Assembly (NCBI RefSeq): GCF_024166365.1
Contig: NC_064839.1
Coordinates: 31,384,378-31,448,377 of the forward strand
Source: Elephas maximus indicus
Lineage: Eukaryota; Chordata; Mammalia; Proboscidea; Elephantidae
Reading direction: 5' to 3'
Length of the DNA stretch: 64,000 nt
The translations under genes and the position numbers were made by a program. The notes beneath the pieces are model-generated. The model was not told the DNA's origin and made no database searches. It saw only the letters and a list, made by a program, of their open reading frames with translations. The number at the start of each line of letters is the position of its first letter. Positions within the stretch are counted from its first letter, which is position 1. Shown here piece by piece: positions 46,953-57,944 of the stretch.

Positions 46953-47081
46953 GAAAAGGCACATCCATTGAGCTCTGTATTCGTAACACAGTGTAGAAAA
47001 GGCACATCCGTTGAGCTCTGTATTCGTAACACAGTGTAGAAAAGGCACATCCAGTGAGCTCTGTATTCGTAACACAGTGTG
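46953..47081. repeat. Minisatellite: 43-bp unit, three copies
   Basis: Units start at 46953, 46996 and 47039 and begin GAAAAGGCACATCC. They differ at only two or three positions. No spacers and no mobile-element ends. Confidence 0.95.
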
Positions 47082-47084
47082 TTA

Positions 47085-47285
47085 TATGCACCAACACTCA
47101 AATTTCACATCTAGCTTTTTCACTTCTTAGCAGTGTGACCTTGCATAAGTCGCTGAAGCTTCTGATGGCTCGTATTCCTTCCTCATCTAGAAAATGGGGG
47201 TGAAAATATCCAACATGCCCACCTCATGGGGCTGTTTGAGGAATTTGGCTAACAACAGCACTGAAAGGTTTTATAAACCAATGCA
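47085..47285 (+). mobile_element. MIR SINE
   Basis: TTCTTAGCAGTGTGACCTTG, then CCTCATCTAGAAAATGGGGG and CTCATGGGGCTGTTTGAGGA. Confidence 0.85.
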
Positions 47286-48424
47286 GAGAGGTGAGGGTTA
47301 CTCTTTTTTTCTTTGCCCTCTTCTTATCCATTACACAGTTCTTATGCTTTTAGAGACTTCATAGGTTCAATACTTTCAAAGTAAATGCATCTCAAAATCT
47401 GGACAGGGCAGGTCTTCATCTGCCCAAAGAGCACCATTCCTGATATTAATAGTCCAAAATGGATTGAAATGCTGAAGAGTCATCCAGGATTCTGGTTTCC
47501 TGCTGCCTGCTGAGTCACTGAGAAGCTTGGGCAGGAGAATGGAGCAAGACAAAATGAAACAAAAGGCTTGTGTGTATTGAGATAATTTTCCCTCTTATAT
47601 TCCTAAAGATGCTTAAAGTTTAGCAGAGTTTAGGCAACCACAATGCTGATTATTTACATGGCATGATGGAAGTAAACACTCAAAGAGAAAGAGACTGGAT
47701 GCTTTGACTCAGCATGATATAAACCATTATCTCATGTTTTCTGTGGAAAATAGTCTCAGCCGAGAAATTTGGTAACTCAGTAGGCTATTAATAGGATGTG
47801 GAACGTGATTATTCCTTTTAGATTACTTCAAATATGTAATTACTTTTAGAAGCTAGCAGAAACTTTATTAAATGATAATTATAGGACTGTATTTGCTTTA
47901 AGGTTCTGTAATAGCTCTAAGCATGGGGGTTTTCATTAACTGTTTGCCACAGTTAATAAAGTCATTTTTCTTAAAAAGCAGCAATTCCCTGCAAAAGTGG
48001 TAACTCAATAGTTAGATTAGTCTTTTACAGGGGAGGGGTGTGGGAGATGGATTGTGCAGTCAGCTGGCTTACCCACAGTAATATAATCTCCTTGAAAATA
48101 TAGATGGCATCCCCGAAGTAGTGTGACAAAGTAAAATACGCACTACTCCCAAGAGAAAAATATGTCTTCATATAATATTTTCAGAGGTTAACAGAAACTA
48201 AATACTATTGCATATATGCAAACCAAAAAGACAAGGCGGGAGGCAGAGGCAGAGCTGGCGCAGTGAGAAAAGCCTAGAAAAGTCTGTTGTTTGCAGGATG
48301 TGTAACATGACAGACATATACCCAAGAGTTTGACCTCAAATGCAAGTGGGTGATGATAGCAAAATGCAGATAAGCATCTGACCTCAAATATTTGAGAAAA
48401 CAGATAGTAAAAAGAAGTGGTTGC

Positions 48425-49027
48425 CAATAGAGGATAGAGGAGAGTCAGGAATAGGAGGAGATGGACTTTGTGGCTACTTGCCTCCATGAACAACTGCCTC
48501 CTTTGTCATGAGACCAGAGGAACTGGATGGTGCCCAGCTACCATTATGGAACATTGTGATCTATAGAAGATTCTATAGAAGAATCTTGATCAAAAGGGGG
48601 AAAATGCAGAACAGATTTCAAATACTCATGGACTCTAGACTGTCTGGAACCATGGGGGCTAGATGAATCCCTGAAACTATTGCCCTGAGATAATCTTTAA
48701 AACTTAAACCAAAAATATCCCCTAAACACTTCTTAAAACCAAACAGTAGTTTAGCTTAACTAGTTTAAAAAAAAAAAAAAAAAAAGTCTGCCTTAAGCAT
48801 TATGTTCTTCGAAGAACTATCTATGAGGGATCAAAGTGACGACAGCAACACAAAAGATTAGACAGGAAGCTTAGGGGCAGTGAGTTTATACTAACGGAGG
48901 AGGAACAAATCAGAAAAGGAGGGTGAGAATGGTTGCACAACTCAGAGAATGTAATAATGTCACTGAATTGTATATACAGAAATGGTTGAGCTGCTGTATG
49001 TTTTGCTATTATAGTCTCAACAACAAC
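48425..49027 (+). mobile_element. 5'-truncated LINE (L1-type 3' end) with 16-bp target duplication
   Basis: AAAAAGAAGTGGTTGC flanks it exactly at 48409-48424 and 49028-49043. Contains GAAACTATTGCCCTGAGATA, an A19-type run near 48766 and GGTTGCACAACTCAGAGAAT near the end, and finishes in CAACAACAACAAA. Long, perfect duplication implies a fairly recent L1 event. Confidence 0.85.
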
Positions 49028-49046
49028 AAAAAGAAGTGGTTGCATA

Positions 49047-49253
49047 AAAAACCAAAACCAAACCAGTTGCTATGCCGTCAACTCCGAATCATGGCAATTC
49101 TCATGTGTATCAGAGCAGAACTGTGCTCGATAGGGTTTTCAATGGCAGACTTTTTGGAAGTAGATCAGAAGTAGGCCTTTCTTCCAAGGTGCCTCCAGGT
49201 GGACTTGAACCTTCAACCTCTCAGCAGCTGAGCGCATTAACCATTTGCAGCAC
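49047..49253 (-). mobile_element. AfroSINE-type SINE at the end of an L1 insertion
   Basis: Minus copy beginning AAACCAAAACCAAACCAG directly after the target duplication of the LINE at 48425-49027. Confidence 0.87.
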
Positions 49254-49719
49254 CCTGGAATGTACAGAAGGCATCCCTCCAACCAAAGAACACCAGCATT
49301 TTCTGGATAACTGAGGAAAACATCTGACTATTGGTAAAACTACATACACACTGAAATACAATGTTTGAGAATCTTCTTCATCAAAAATAGACAAAGCCTA
49401 GGCTGAAACAATACAGCAGTTTATCAACCCAGGGTGGGATCTGCGACTGATCTGGGAATTGAGGAAATTCCAAGAATGGAGGCAGGGATTCTCACTAATT
49501 CAAAGATATGCACACATCTTAGAAAGCATTATGAGAAAACCTTGCTCAATTCAGCTCAGTAAACATTTATGAAATGTCCACTATATGCCAGGATCTCCCT
49601 GATTTGGGTCACCATGCCTTTAGAAAAGGAAATTGCTATATTGCACACGGGTACTACCAGCAGTATATGTGCGCCTAGTTGGGAACTGCTCACCTACCTT
49701 AAAAAAAAAGACCCTTTCC

Positions 49720-49843
49720 TTCGAAATCCTATCAGACACAGTAGAACTACCCCACAGGGTTTCCAAGGAGCTGCTGGTGGATTCAAACTGCTGGCCTTTT
49801 GGTTTGCAGCCATGGCTCTTAACCATTGCACCACCAAGGCTCT
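49720..49843 (-). mobile_element. AfroSINE-type SINE without its tail
   Basis: Body GAACTACCCCACAGGGTTTC and head TTGCACCACCAAGGCTCT are present; the tail side is lost. Confidence 0.82.
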
Positions 49844-50334
49844 ACCTTGGTGCTCTGCAAATGTCTCTCTTTAAGGGGCTTGAGGTGTTCATACATACAC
49901 ATTAACCAAAGTCGTCAGGTAAAGGAAAAATCCTAGCTAAAATATAAACTTAAATACAAACTTAAAGAACTTCAAGTAATTTCATCTGTTCCAAAATGAT
50001 GAGAATCATTTATAAAGTGAATCAGGGGTTATTTTGTAGGGTTCCTTTAAAATGCGGGGGACCCTTGTTATCTTTGATATAACTTCCTTCATATCCAGGC
50101 TCTCAAGAACAATTCCACTGCAGAAAGCAAGGCCTTGGGAGAAAAAGTCCTTGTCATAGCACCTAGGGTATCTGAATCCACAGTCTCATTTGCTTTATGC
50201 TTGATTTATAAGATTCATAATTGAATGTCCAAATCAGTTCAAGAAATAATAATAAAAGTATGTCAGATCTCATCTCCCTCCATCCAAGTGGCATGGGTAA
50301 CAAACACGTCTTTGTTTTGATCATCAACCCAGTA

Positions 50335-50560
50335 GGGTGCAGTGACTAAGGTTGTAGTCCCTGGCCTCTGAGTGCCTGGGTTTAAAACCTAGCTCTCTTA
50401 TTTGGCTGCGGGACTTTGGGAAAGTTACTTAATGGTTCTGTACCTCATTCTCATCTCACAGTGTTGCTGAGAGAATTAGCTGGATTGAGTATGGGAAGGA
50501 CCTTGTCATGGTGTTTGAACATAGCTACTGTTAATCACGGTCTAGAAGATAGTTGCAACA
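50335..50560 (+). mobile_element. MIR SINE
   Basis: GTGCAGTGACTAAGGTTGTA head, CTGGGTTTAAAACCTAGCTC, then TGGGAAAGTTACTTAATGG. Confidence 0.85.
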
Positions 50561-51515
50561 GTGATGGCGGGAATAATAATACTTGTTGGGTTAGCTTAAG
50601 ATCCTAAGAGCCTGACCTCAGTCATTGGGAAAGCAATCAACCTATAACATAGTTCATGGATAGCAGGGTTAATGAAAACATCCATACTCAGAAGGACTAC
50701 CTTTTATTTCCATGTGAAATGATGGCATTTGTCTCCTGTTTTCACTGACCTGCAGTGTCCCAGATTTACAAGAGCAGTTCCACTCAGAAGTAAGCTGCAG
50801 AGCCAAACACTCTGGCTGGGAGTCATGAAACTCATTTTTGTCCCTAGTTCTGCCACCATTTGATCACAGGACTTCATCAGTCTGGCTTATACCGTAAGAA
50901 CAACTGTGTCTAACCCTCTGCAAGTCTAGAGCCTCCTTGACCAACCAAATGAGAAGCAGAAGTCACAATCAATTTTGCGGTGTTTATAGCACGCAAACAA
51001 TGTTTTGATTTGCTCCCTTCAGGGAACAACTCTGCCACCACCTTTAGATATCAAGCTCTATCCCCAACCACACTGCACTAAAACTGTGCTTGGAAGGGGA
51101 GGCCAGCCGAAAGATTACATTGCCTTACAAAGTTGAGCTAATCTCTTTTAATGCTTTACTTATATCAATATTCATAGAGTCATGCTCTTCCCCAAGGGTT
51201 TATCAACCTCTAAAAAAAAAAAAAAAAGATAAATGAACTTGTTTGCATATTGACCCTGTAAGCTTCCCCACTTGGTTTTCCCACTGCTTCATGAATATCA
51301 AAGCCAACAAAAAAATGTGGAATAGAATTAGACTCACTTGTTCATATTCACCAAATAAGCCCATGGTTCAAAATTGAGGTGGCATCATTATTTCTTGTTT
51401 GTGGTTCAACAGGAAGGCATTATTAAGATTAGTAAAAATGTGTGTGCTCTGCAACGTAAAAGCCATTCGTTTTCCATTTCTACTTCTCTGAATGCATAGG
51501 AACCTTGGTACGAAC

Positions 51516-51633
51516 CTCTGTTGTCTCTGACTGTGAAATTTGGGTTGTGAATGATTTCAGGGGGTAGGCTGAAGATAAATCTTGGTCCATTGGCTGTGTC
51601 ATCCTTGTCATCTGCACTAATTGTAACAATTGG
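51516..51633 (-). CDS. CDH11: CDH11 exon: EC5 (118 nt)
   Basis: Internal exon of EC5. It starts in phase 0 with PIVTISADDKDD after TTTCAG and ends with one base of an Asp codon after FTVRDNR. The DDKDD acidic stretch belongs to the EC4-EC5 calcium site, and NFT is a possible N-glycosylation sequon. The donor reads G|GTTCGT, a weak match to the GTRAGT consensus, but it is the only position that keeps phase with the next exon (G plus AT gives Asp). About residues 509-548 of 796. The following intron is about 18.9 kb, the largest in the window. Confidence 0.94.
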
Positions 51634-51859
51634 CTGAAAGAGAAAGGTGGCCCATGAATAAATCATGCTGATATTGGCACATCATTTATTCAAAAATTCC
51701 TAGCTGTCTAAAAAGCCAATTTTAATTAGAAACATAGCTCCAGAGCAAAACGAGGGCTCTGAGGCCCCTGTGAACACTGGGAGATACCTGCAGGTGATGC
51801 TTTCAGAAATAAACTCTGTTTCCAAATGCCTTGCTCATAGCCAGGGAGGAAGGTGTTAC

Positions 51860-51993
51860 CTGGTTGGAAAGTGGCTTGGTCTGATCGCTCTCGCAAATGA
51901 AGCCTTCATAAGGGGCTGCAAACTTGGGAGCGTTATCATTGACATCAAGGACCCTAATGGCCACAGGGACTTTGGCTTCCTGATGGCGGTTGT
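51860..51993 (-). CDS. CDH11: CDH11 exon: EC4-EC5 linker (134 nt)
   Basis: Internal exon starting with the last two bases of the split His codon (NRHQEAKVPVAIRVL) and ending at a codon boundary after a Gln, before donor GTAACA. It contains DVNDNAPKF, the canonical calcium-binding DxNDNAPxF motif that ends one cadherin repeat and links to the next. It then runs into EC5 with the conserved FICESD segment. The acceptor is CTTCCAG. Corresponds to about residues 464-508 of 796. The intron to the next exon downstream is only 226 nt, so the two exons form a tight pair. Confidence 0.95.
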
Positions 51994-52191
51994 CTGGAAG
52001 GAGAGAATTCAGACAGTCAATGTCACGGAGGAATTTCCATTGGTCCTTGGAAAGGTGGAAGCTCTAGCCACCCATTTGAGCAGGACAGGGAAAGGCGTTG
52101 GTAAAATCTAAAATCTGAAATGGGCTAGGTCCGTTGTGAGGGGGCTAACCTGGAATAAATGCAAGTATTGACCTGTAAGCACTAAACCAGG

Positions 52192-52480
52192 GGTAATGGT
52201 GCTTCAGTGGCAGAATTCTCGCCTTCCGTGTGAGAGACCCAGGTTTGATTCCTGGCCAACGCACCTCATGGGTGCCCACGGCCCATCTGTCAGCGGAGGC
52301 TTGTCTGTTGCTATGATGCTGAACAGGTTTCATCGGAGTTTCCAGACTAAGACCAGCTGGCGAGCTACTTCCAAAAATCAGCCAGTGAAAACCCTATGGA
52401 TCACAATGGTCCGATCTCATGGTGCATGGGGTCCTCATGAGTCAGGGACTGACTTGACAGCAGCTAACAAAAACAAGAAC
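52192..52480 (+). mobile_element. tRNA-Gly-headed SINE with RTE-derived body, copy 2
   Basis: The head at about 52193-52265 has the tRNA-Gly sequence GCTTCAGTGGCAGAATTCTC and a B-box GGTTTGATTCC at 52242-52252. The body and tail match copy 1 and RTE ends. Lies in a CDH11 intron. Better preserved than copy 1. Confidence 0.8.
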
Positions 52481-52564
52481 TAAACCGTTTTTCCATTTCT
52501 ATTGATTCTGAAGCTGAGGTTTAATTCTAAAGCCTCATAATGGAGCCTGCCCCCTGAGCACAGT

Positions 52565-52740
52565 CTGTAGCAGCAGTTCACAGCAGCATCCGAATCATCT
52601 GGGAACTTTGATTTGGGAAATTCTTGGTCCCCATCCGAGACCTACTAAATCAGAGGCTCCGGGGGTGGGGCCCAGAAATCTGTGTGATGACAAGCCCTCC
52701 ATGAGACTGCAATGCACAATCAAGTTTGAGAATCTCTAGT
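52565..52740 (+). mobile_element. MER5-like hAT fragment
   Basis: ATCATCTGGGAACTTTGATT, GGTGGGGCCCAGAAATCTGT and AAGTTTGAGAATCTCTAG match the MER5 pattern as I remember it. Orientation uncertain. Confidence 0.7.
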
Positions 52741-53209
52741 CTGAAAATAAACAAGAACCCACAAATCTTGGTTCTAAGGATGCTGCTGCCCCCTGTTTAA
52801 CCCAAAGGAGCGATGGCTGATAGGACAGAGTGGGGAAGTCTTCTGTGATAGCCACGGGGTTTGGAACTGCTGAGGGTTATCAGCTGTCTTGCCAAATCAG
52901 TTCTGCCAAAGAAAATGAAAACGTCCCTATTTGTCTCTATGTCTTCCTAAGTAAGTAGGTAACCAAAAATAATTATTTTGGCCTGAAAAATATGCTTACT
53001 GACTAAAGAAAAAAAAAATCTATCTCACCTGTCTGGCACTTCCCAGTGAAATCTGTGAGAGCCTGTTTTTCTGGGTCTGGTAAATTTTCTGCCTTTGACA
53101 GGGTGCATTCACCACTTTTCTATCACTCTCTATTTAGCCGGAAATATTTCAGCATCCTTCTCTGACAGGTTTCCGCTGTATACACATATAACTACAGGAC
53201 TATATTTAT

Positions 53210-53366
53210 AAAACCCCATTGCTGTCCAGTCAATTCCAACTCATAGCGACCCTATAGGACAGAGCAGAATGGCCCGATAAGGTTTCCAAGGAGCAGCTGG
53301 TAGATTTGAACTGCTGATCTTTTGGTTAGCAGCTGAACAGTTAACCACTACACCACCAGGGCTCCT
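53210..53366 (-). mobile_element. AfroSINE-type SINE, 119 bp from a CDH11 exon
   Basis: Short-body minus copy (CCCCATTGCTGTCCAGTCAA to ACACCACCAGGGCTCCTC), followed by an ATCT repeat. It lies just past the donor of the exon at 53486-53622. Confidence 0.9.
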
Positions 53367-53369
53367 CAT

Positions 53370-53429
53370 ATCTGTCATCTATCAATCCATCTATCTACCT
53401 ATCTATCTGTCTGCCTGCCTGTCTATCTA
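53370..53429. repeat. Tetranucleotide microsatellite (ATCT/CTGC type)
   Basis: CTATCTACCTATCTATCTGT continuing into CTGCCTGCCTGTCTATCTAG, directly adjoining the SINE at 53210-53366. Confidence 0.85.
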
Positions 53430-53485
53430 GTTTGAAGGAATAATATTTGGTGAAGTAGAATCAAAATGTTTAGGAGAATACTTAC

Positions 53486-53622
53486 GGATTTCTGTTGCAA
53501 AGACGGAGATGTTGACCCAGGCGGTTTCCTCTCTATCCAGAGGTTTCGTAGTTTTAATAAAACCATCCTCTGGATTAATATTGAAAAACCTGTCGAGGTC
53601 AGTATGACGATCGATTGAATAT
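53486..53622 (-). CDS. CDH11: CDH11 exon: EC4 (137 nt)
   Basis: Internal exon encoding the middle and end of EC4. It starts with the last base of the split Arg codon, continues with [12 protein letters not shown], and ends with the first base of a His codon before a consensus donor GTAAGT. The cadherin LDRE motif is present in [10 protein letters not shown]. Length (137 nt) and phase fit the neighbouring exons exactly. Compared with my memory of the human protein there are a few conservative changes near FFNINPEDG and in NISVFATEI. About residues 418-464 of 796. Skipping this exon would shift the frame. Oppositely oriented SINEs lie on both sides, at 53210-53366 and 54540-54742. Confidence 0.94.
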
Positions 53623-54539
53623 CTAAGCAGAATGCAAATGAGGCAATTAGACCAAGACTAAGACATTGGAAGCAGCTTAATATTTGAATATTTTCTCCAT
53701 GTTGTATTTAAAGCAACTTTTCAATGAATCACTTGAGGTAGGGTTTTTTGTTGTTGTTGTTGTTTTTTAATCAAATTTAGTTTTCGAACTTCATTTTACC
53801 ACATTGTAATTCTTTATTCAGCACAATGAATGAAATAACTGTTTAGCATATTTGATTGAGAAGTATAATAAGAGTTGCATATTTCTCCATATTTAGTACA
53901 ATCACCCACCATCTGAATATTTATGAAGTTGCATTTGAGAAGTGGGTTTATCTTGCTCCCAAATACTCAGAAAGTCACAAACTTATCAAACCTTTGCCAG
54001 ATTTTTGCATATGAAATGTTAAATGGTTTCAAGTTTATCTAAATTTATCATCAAGGATCATTTATGGCCCCCAAAATCAGTTTTCTTCTTATTGAAAGAA
54101 ACATACTAACTATATTTTGAGGACATACTCTGTAATTTTAGGGGTTTTCAGGTAGCTGGGTTCTGAATTCCAGGGTACAATATGCAGAGCAGGCTGACAA
54201 TTGGTTTATACATCTCTCTCCCTGCACCTTAATGATCTCGGGCTGTGCCAAACTGCAGAGCTGCAAGGTGTGAGCTGCTCCTATCCATTAGTAAGCTTGA
54301 TTTCTTTTTTTGTTTGTTTGTTTTCTTCTAATAGCAACAAAAGAAAATTCCAGAATATTTTTGGAGTGCATTTATGGCAAGCTGAGGAGGGAGATGGGAA
54401 AAAGGAATGGTATATACTGAGGTGCAGAAAGGTAAAATAACTTATCTGAGGTACCCAGAGAATTGATGAGCATTGGATCCCTGTCTTTTACTGGTCTCTT
54501 CAACTCCAAAATCCTTTCCCGCCTCACTCCACCATACTG

Positions 54540-54742
54540 ACTTCTGGGTGGTGGAAATGGTTAAGCACTGGGCTGCTAACAGAAAGGTTGGGACTTCAAA
54601 CCCACCCAGAGGTGTGCTGGAAGAAAAGTATGGTGATCTACTTCAGAAAAGTCACAGCCATTGAAAACCCTGTGGAGCACAGACCTACAATGAAGATGCC
54701 ATGAACTGGAATTGATTCAATGGTGAATGGCTTTGGTTTTTG
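54540..54742 (+). mobile_element. AfroSINE-type SINE, RTE-body subfamily
   Basis: Head TTCTGGGTGGTGGAAATGGT, body TGGTGATCTACTTCAG, tail ending in GGCTTTGG plus a T-rich run. Confidence 0.85.
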
Positions 54743-55394
54743 TTTGTTTGTTTTAAATATACTAATTCTGAAAAGAAGAAGATCAAAGATAGGTCGTGTT
54801 CACTTAGTATCATGTTGAGCTTCATAATTGAGTGGTTATCTGTTCTTAGAGGGCTTAGCTGTGTTTTCATAGAATTTACAGAATACATATGTCTGAAGGT
54901 GTTCATTGAGGGTGGCAGACTCAAAAAAAAAATATTAGAGGTGGGAAAGACCACGGATACCATGGTGTTTAACCTCTTTGATTTACAAATGGTGGGATGT
55001 GCAAATGGTCCACATAGGGTTCCTTGGGAGCCATTTCAGACCTCAGATCTTCCAGCTCCAGATCATGTCCCTTCCAGGAGTGAGGGACTGCCCAGTGAGC
55101 CACACAGCACTTCACAGCACACAAAACTGGCTCAACTCTGATCTCACTGGATTTCACAGCATGCTGTGGGGACAGAATGAGGAGTCCCCCTCCCCAGTGA
55201 GGAAAACGAGGACAAAGAATCATACACCTCTTAAATGTCGGAGTAGGGGCTCAGTAATTGAGCCCTGAGCAAAGAGCCCTATGTGGAAAGGAGGCAAAAA
55301 ATAATAAAAGATGGTGTTCCTGCCATCAGAGAGTTTACTATCTAGTTAACATCACAAGGAAACCCAAGAAAGACAAGTGACTATTCAAGGCATT

Positions 55395-55655
55395 ATTCTG
55401 TAAAAGTTGAGGGCACAGATTTTGGTTCTGGAAATACCTAGGTACACGGTCATGCTGTATTACATAGAAGTTGAATGATATTGAAAAAGCCACTTAAACT
55501 CGCTGAACTTCAGTTTGTTTATCTTTCACATTTGAATATTAATAATGCCAAATTTGGGGTTATCTGTGAGAATTAAATGAAAGAACAGACGCTTGAAAGA
55601 CATAACATAGTGCCTGGCACATGAAGAGGAGAAAACACACAATAGCTGCTATTAT
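55395..55655 (+). mobile_element. MIR SINE
   Basis: GAGGGCACAGATTTTGGTTC, AAAAAGCCACTTAAACTCGC, and ATAGTGCCTGGCACATGA at the end. Confidence 0.8.
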
Positions 55656-56499
55656 TTTATTTCTGTGGCTGTTGCTGCTGCTGCTGTTCCATTCTGAGAA
55701 ATGATCACGAAAACTCTCAAATGTCAATCTACAGAGTGTGAACTTTATCCTGTAGCCAGTGAGAAATCACAGAAGGCTTTTGAGAAGAAGAACAAATAAA
55801 TGGAATCAGGCTATCAGGGTGAATAATACAGTGGGGTGGACAGGTTGGTCCAAGGAAGGAGTAAAGGAAGGAGCAGAGGAAATGTAAGGATCTGATGCAA
55901 TTTTTAAGACACGAGTTGATAAGGGACTTAGGTGTATGGTGGCAGGGGAAATGGGAAGCTATGTGATGAAGAAAGCACCAAAAGGACTTGATGAATATTT
56001 GAATATCTGTCGGAGACTGGGAGAATCTCAGATAATTTTTAGACTGAGTGTCTTAGAGAGGGAGATATTCAGAGACACATAAGGAAGGTCAATATAGCAC
56101 AAAGGAGAGACTGGAATACAACTAGGATGATGCTCTATGCTAACAGAACAAAGACTCGACTGGATGAGGTTTCATAAAGTCAAGGATGGAAGCAGCCTTC
56201 CTATTCTTTTAAGTATGGTACAGCAAGTAGATAACATTTATTTTGAATGAATGAATGAGCCAATGCAGAGAAAATTAATGAATGCAGATGCACAACAGAT
56301 AGTAGAATAAATACTGAGAGTCGGGGAGAAAGATCAGGTTGGAGGCAGAAAACCTAAAGCATTAATGCAATTTGACCTTGTCATGGGAGTGATATAAAGA
56401 GAGGAGTGCTAAAGTCAAAAGGCTGAGACTTAGGGAGTCCCCACTATCTAGATAGAGACAGAGACAAAAAAAAAAAAAAAAACAACAGTGAGAACACTA

Positions 56500-56702
56500 G
56501 GTATGCTAATGTCTGCACTTGACAGCTAACCTAAAGGTTGCCAGTTTGAACCCACCCAGTGGCCCCGTGGAAGAAAGGCCTGGCAACCTACTTCCATAAA
56601 GATTACAGGCAAGAAAGCCCTATGGAACAGTTCTACTCTGTCACACATGGGGTTGCCATGAGTTGGAATTGACAGTAATAGATTTGGTGTTTTTGGTTTG
56701 AG
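56500..56702 (+). mobile_element. AfroSINE-type SINE
   Basis: Degraded head, B-box region GTTTGAACCCACCCAGTGG, tail GAGTTGGAATTGACAG. Confidence 0.83.
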
Positions 56703-57374
56703 GCACAAAAAGGTTACTGCCAGTGAAGGGAGAGGGAGAGAAGGTTTCAGGAAGGAAATAGTGAACCAAAGTGTTACAGCTCTAATGCCACAGAGTCTAA
56801 GGAAGATCTATAAAAGGCAGCTGAGAGTTTGGATGAAAGTGTGAGGCCTGACTCATATGTTCAAGGTCACATATTCCCTTCTAGGTGAGGAGAAACAACC
56901 AGGAAAGGAGGTAGTGAGGATAAGAGGCTCATTGAATGAAAAGCTCTGGATGTTCTTCCATATTGAAGTGACAGTTCTAAGAACAGGGATCTGAGTGGGT
57001 GAGGAGGTTTGGTTCAAGGGCAGTACTGAGAATCCTAGAGACATGGAAATTGTCTATATGCACAGAACAGCTACCATTGAAATGCTGACCCACATAACTA
57101 ATTGCAGATACGGATCCTTGGAGGCAATGTAGTTCAGAGGAAATGAGTGGTTGTTCGATGTATCTTTACACCATCACTCTTCCGAAAGTTGCTAGTGTGC
57201 CTTGATACTCTAGGCCAAACCTGCCTCATTTAAAATTCACACTATGAACATTTTTGAGTAGTTGAAAAGTATTAAAATGGTCCCCAGTCGTTATGTAACC
57301 CATTTTCCTGCACAGAGAGAATACAAGTACTCAAATTCTACCAGGAAATCCTTTCATTAGTGGCTGCTGGGTTA

Positions 57375-57560
57375 GAGTAAAAAGCTCAAAATGGATTCAA
57401 GCAGATCTGGGCTATAATCCAGTCTCCAATACCAACTGGCCATGTGACTTTGAGGAAATCATTTTATCCCAAAGCCTCGGTATTCCCATCTACACAATTC
57501 TAGAGCAGTCACAGCCTTTAAGGGTAGCTGTGAGGATTAACTTAAATAACTTAGTGTAAC
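57375..57560 (+). mobile_element. MIR SINE
   Basis: AGCAGATCTGGGCTATAATC, CTGGCCATGTGACTTTGAGG, then GTAGCTGTGAGGATTAACTT. Confidence 0.8.
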
Positions 57561-57944
57561 AAATTGTCCAGGACTGAGACAGTAAAGGGTAATTCTCTTA
57601 GAAAAGAGGCAATCTTCCAGGGTCCAAAGGCAACTGAACAACTCTTTACAGTTGGGACTTCCTTCTGCTCTGCCACCATTTTCTTTGGTATAAAGTGAAA
57701 ACTCTACTGTTCATCGTATTTTCTTTTAATACTCAGATCCCTTTACTCAGTTATAGGTACCTAAGGTTAGATTGGGAACCCCCAATGTGTGCTCAACAAA
57801 GTCTTGTTGAATAAATGCATTAATGAGAAATCATCACTTTTATCATGTTTCTAACTTTTTATACTCAAAATCTGTCAACTTGAATTTCTAAGCAGAATCT
57901 GGGGTTATTTCATTTATTCATGAAATAAATATTAATTAGGCATC

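Larger units (their letters stand above)
32666..51515 (-). other. Large CDH11 intron (about 18.9 kb)
   Basis: Separates the EC5 exon from the membrane exon. It is filled with SINEs, RTE, L1, L2 and MIR copies listed separately. Unassigned stretches with no supported feature include 34435-36580, 37290-38070, 39220-40445, 40660-41400, 46600-46950, 47290-48160, 49254-49719 and 49844-50330. Human CDH11 has a known alternative transcript with an inserted segment near the membrane span; I could not identify that segment here by eye. Confidence 0.85.
51994..53485 (-). other. CDH11 intron (1.5 kb)
   Basis: Donor GTAAGT, acceptor CTTCCAG. It contains a tRNA-Gly-headed SINE, a MER5-like fragment, a minus AfroSINE and a short tetranucleotide repeat, each listed separately. 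Confidence 0.85.

Noticed and set aside
46953..47081. Possible CRISPR-like array (three direct repeats)
   Set aside because: The units are contiguous with no unique spacers, and the setting is a mammalian intron. It is a minisatellite.
52193..52265. A tRNA-Gly gene
   Set aside because: The tRNA-like part is degenerate, runs straight into an RTE-derived body and recurs with the same body at 33617. It is a SINE head.
54740..55141. A 133-codon plus-strand open frame
   Set aside because: It starts at a SINE tail with a T-rich run, lies antisense in a CDH11 intron, and shows no recognisable domain.
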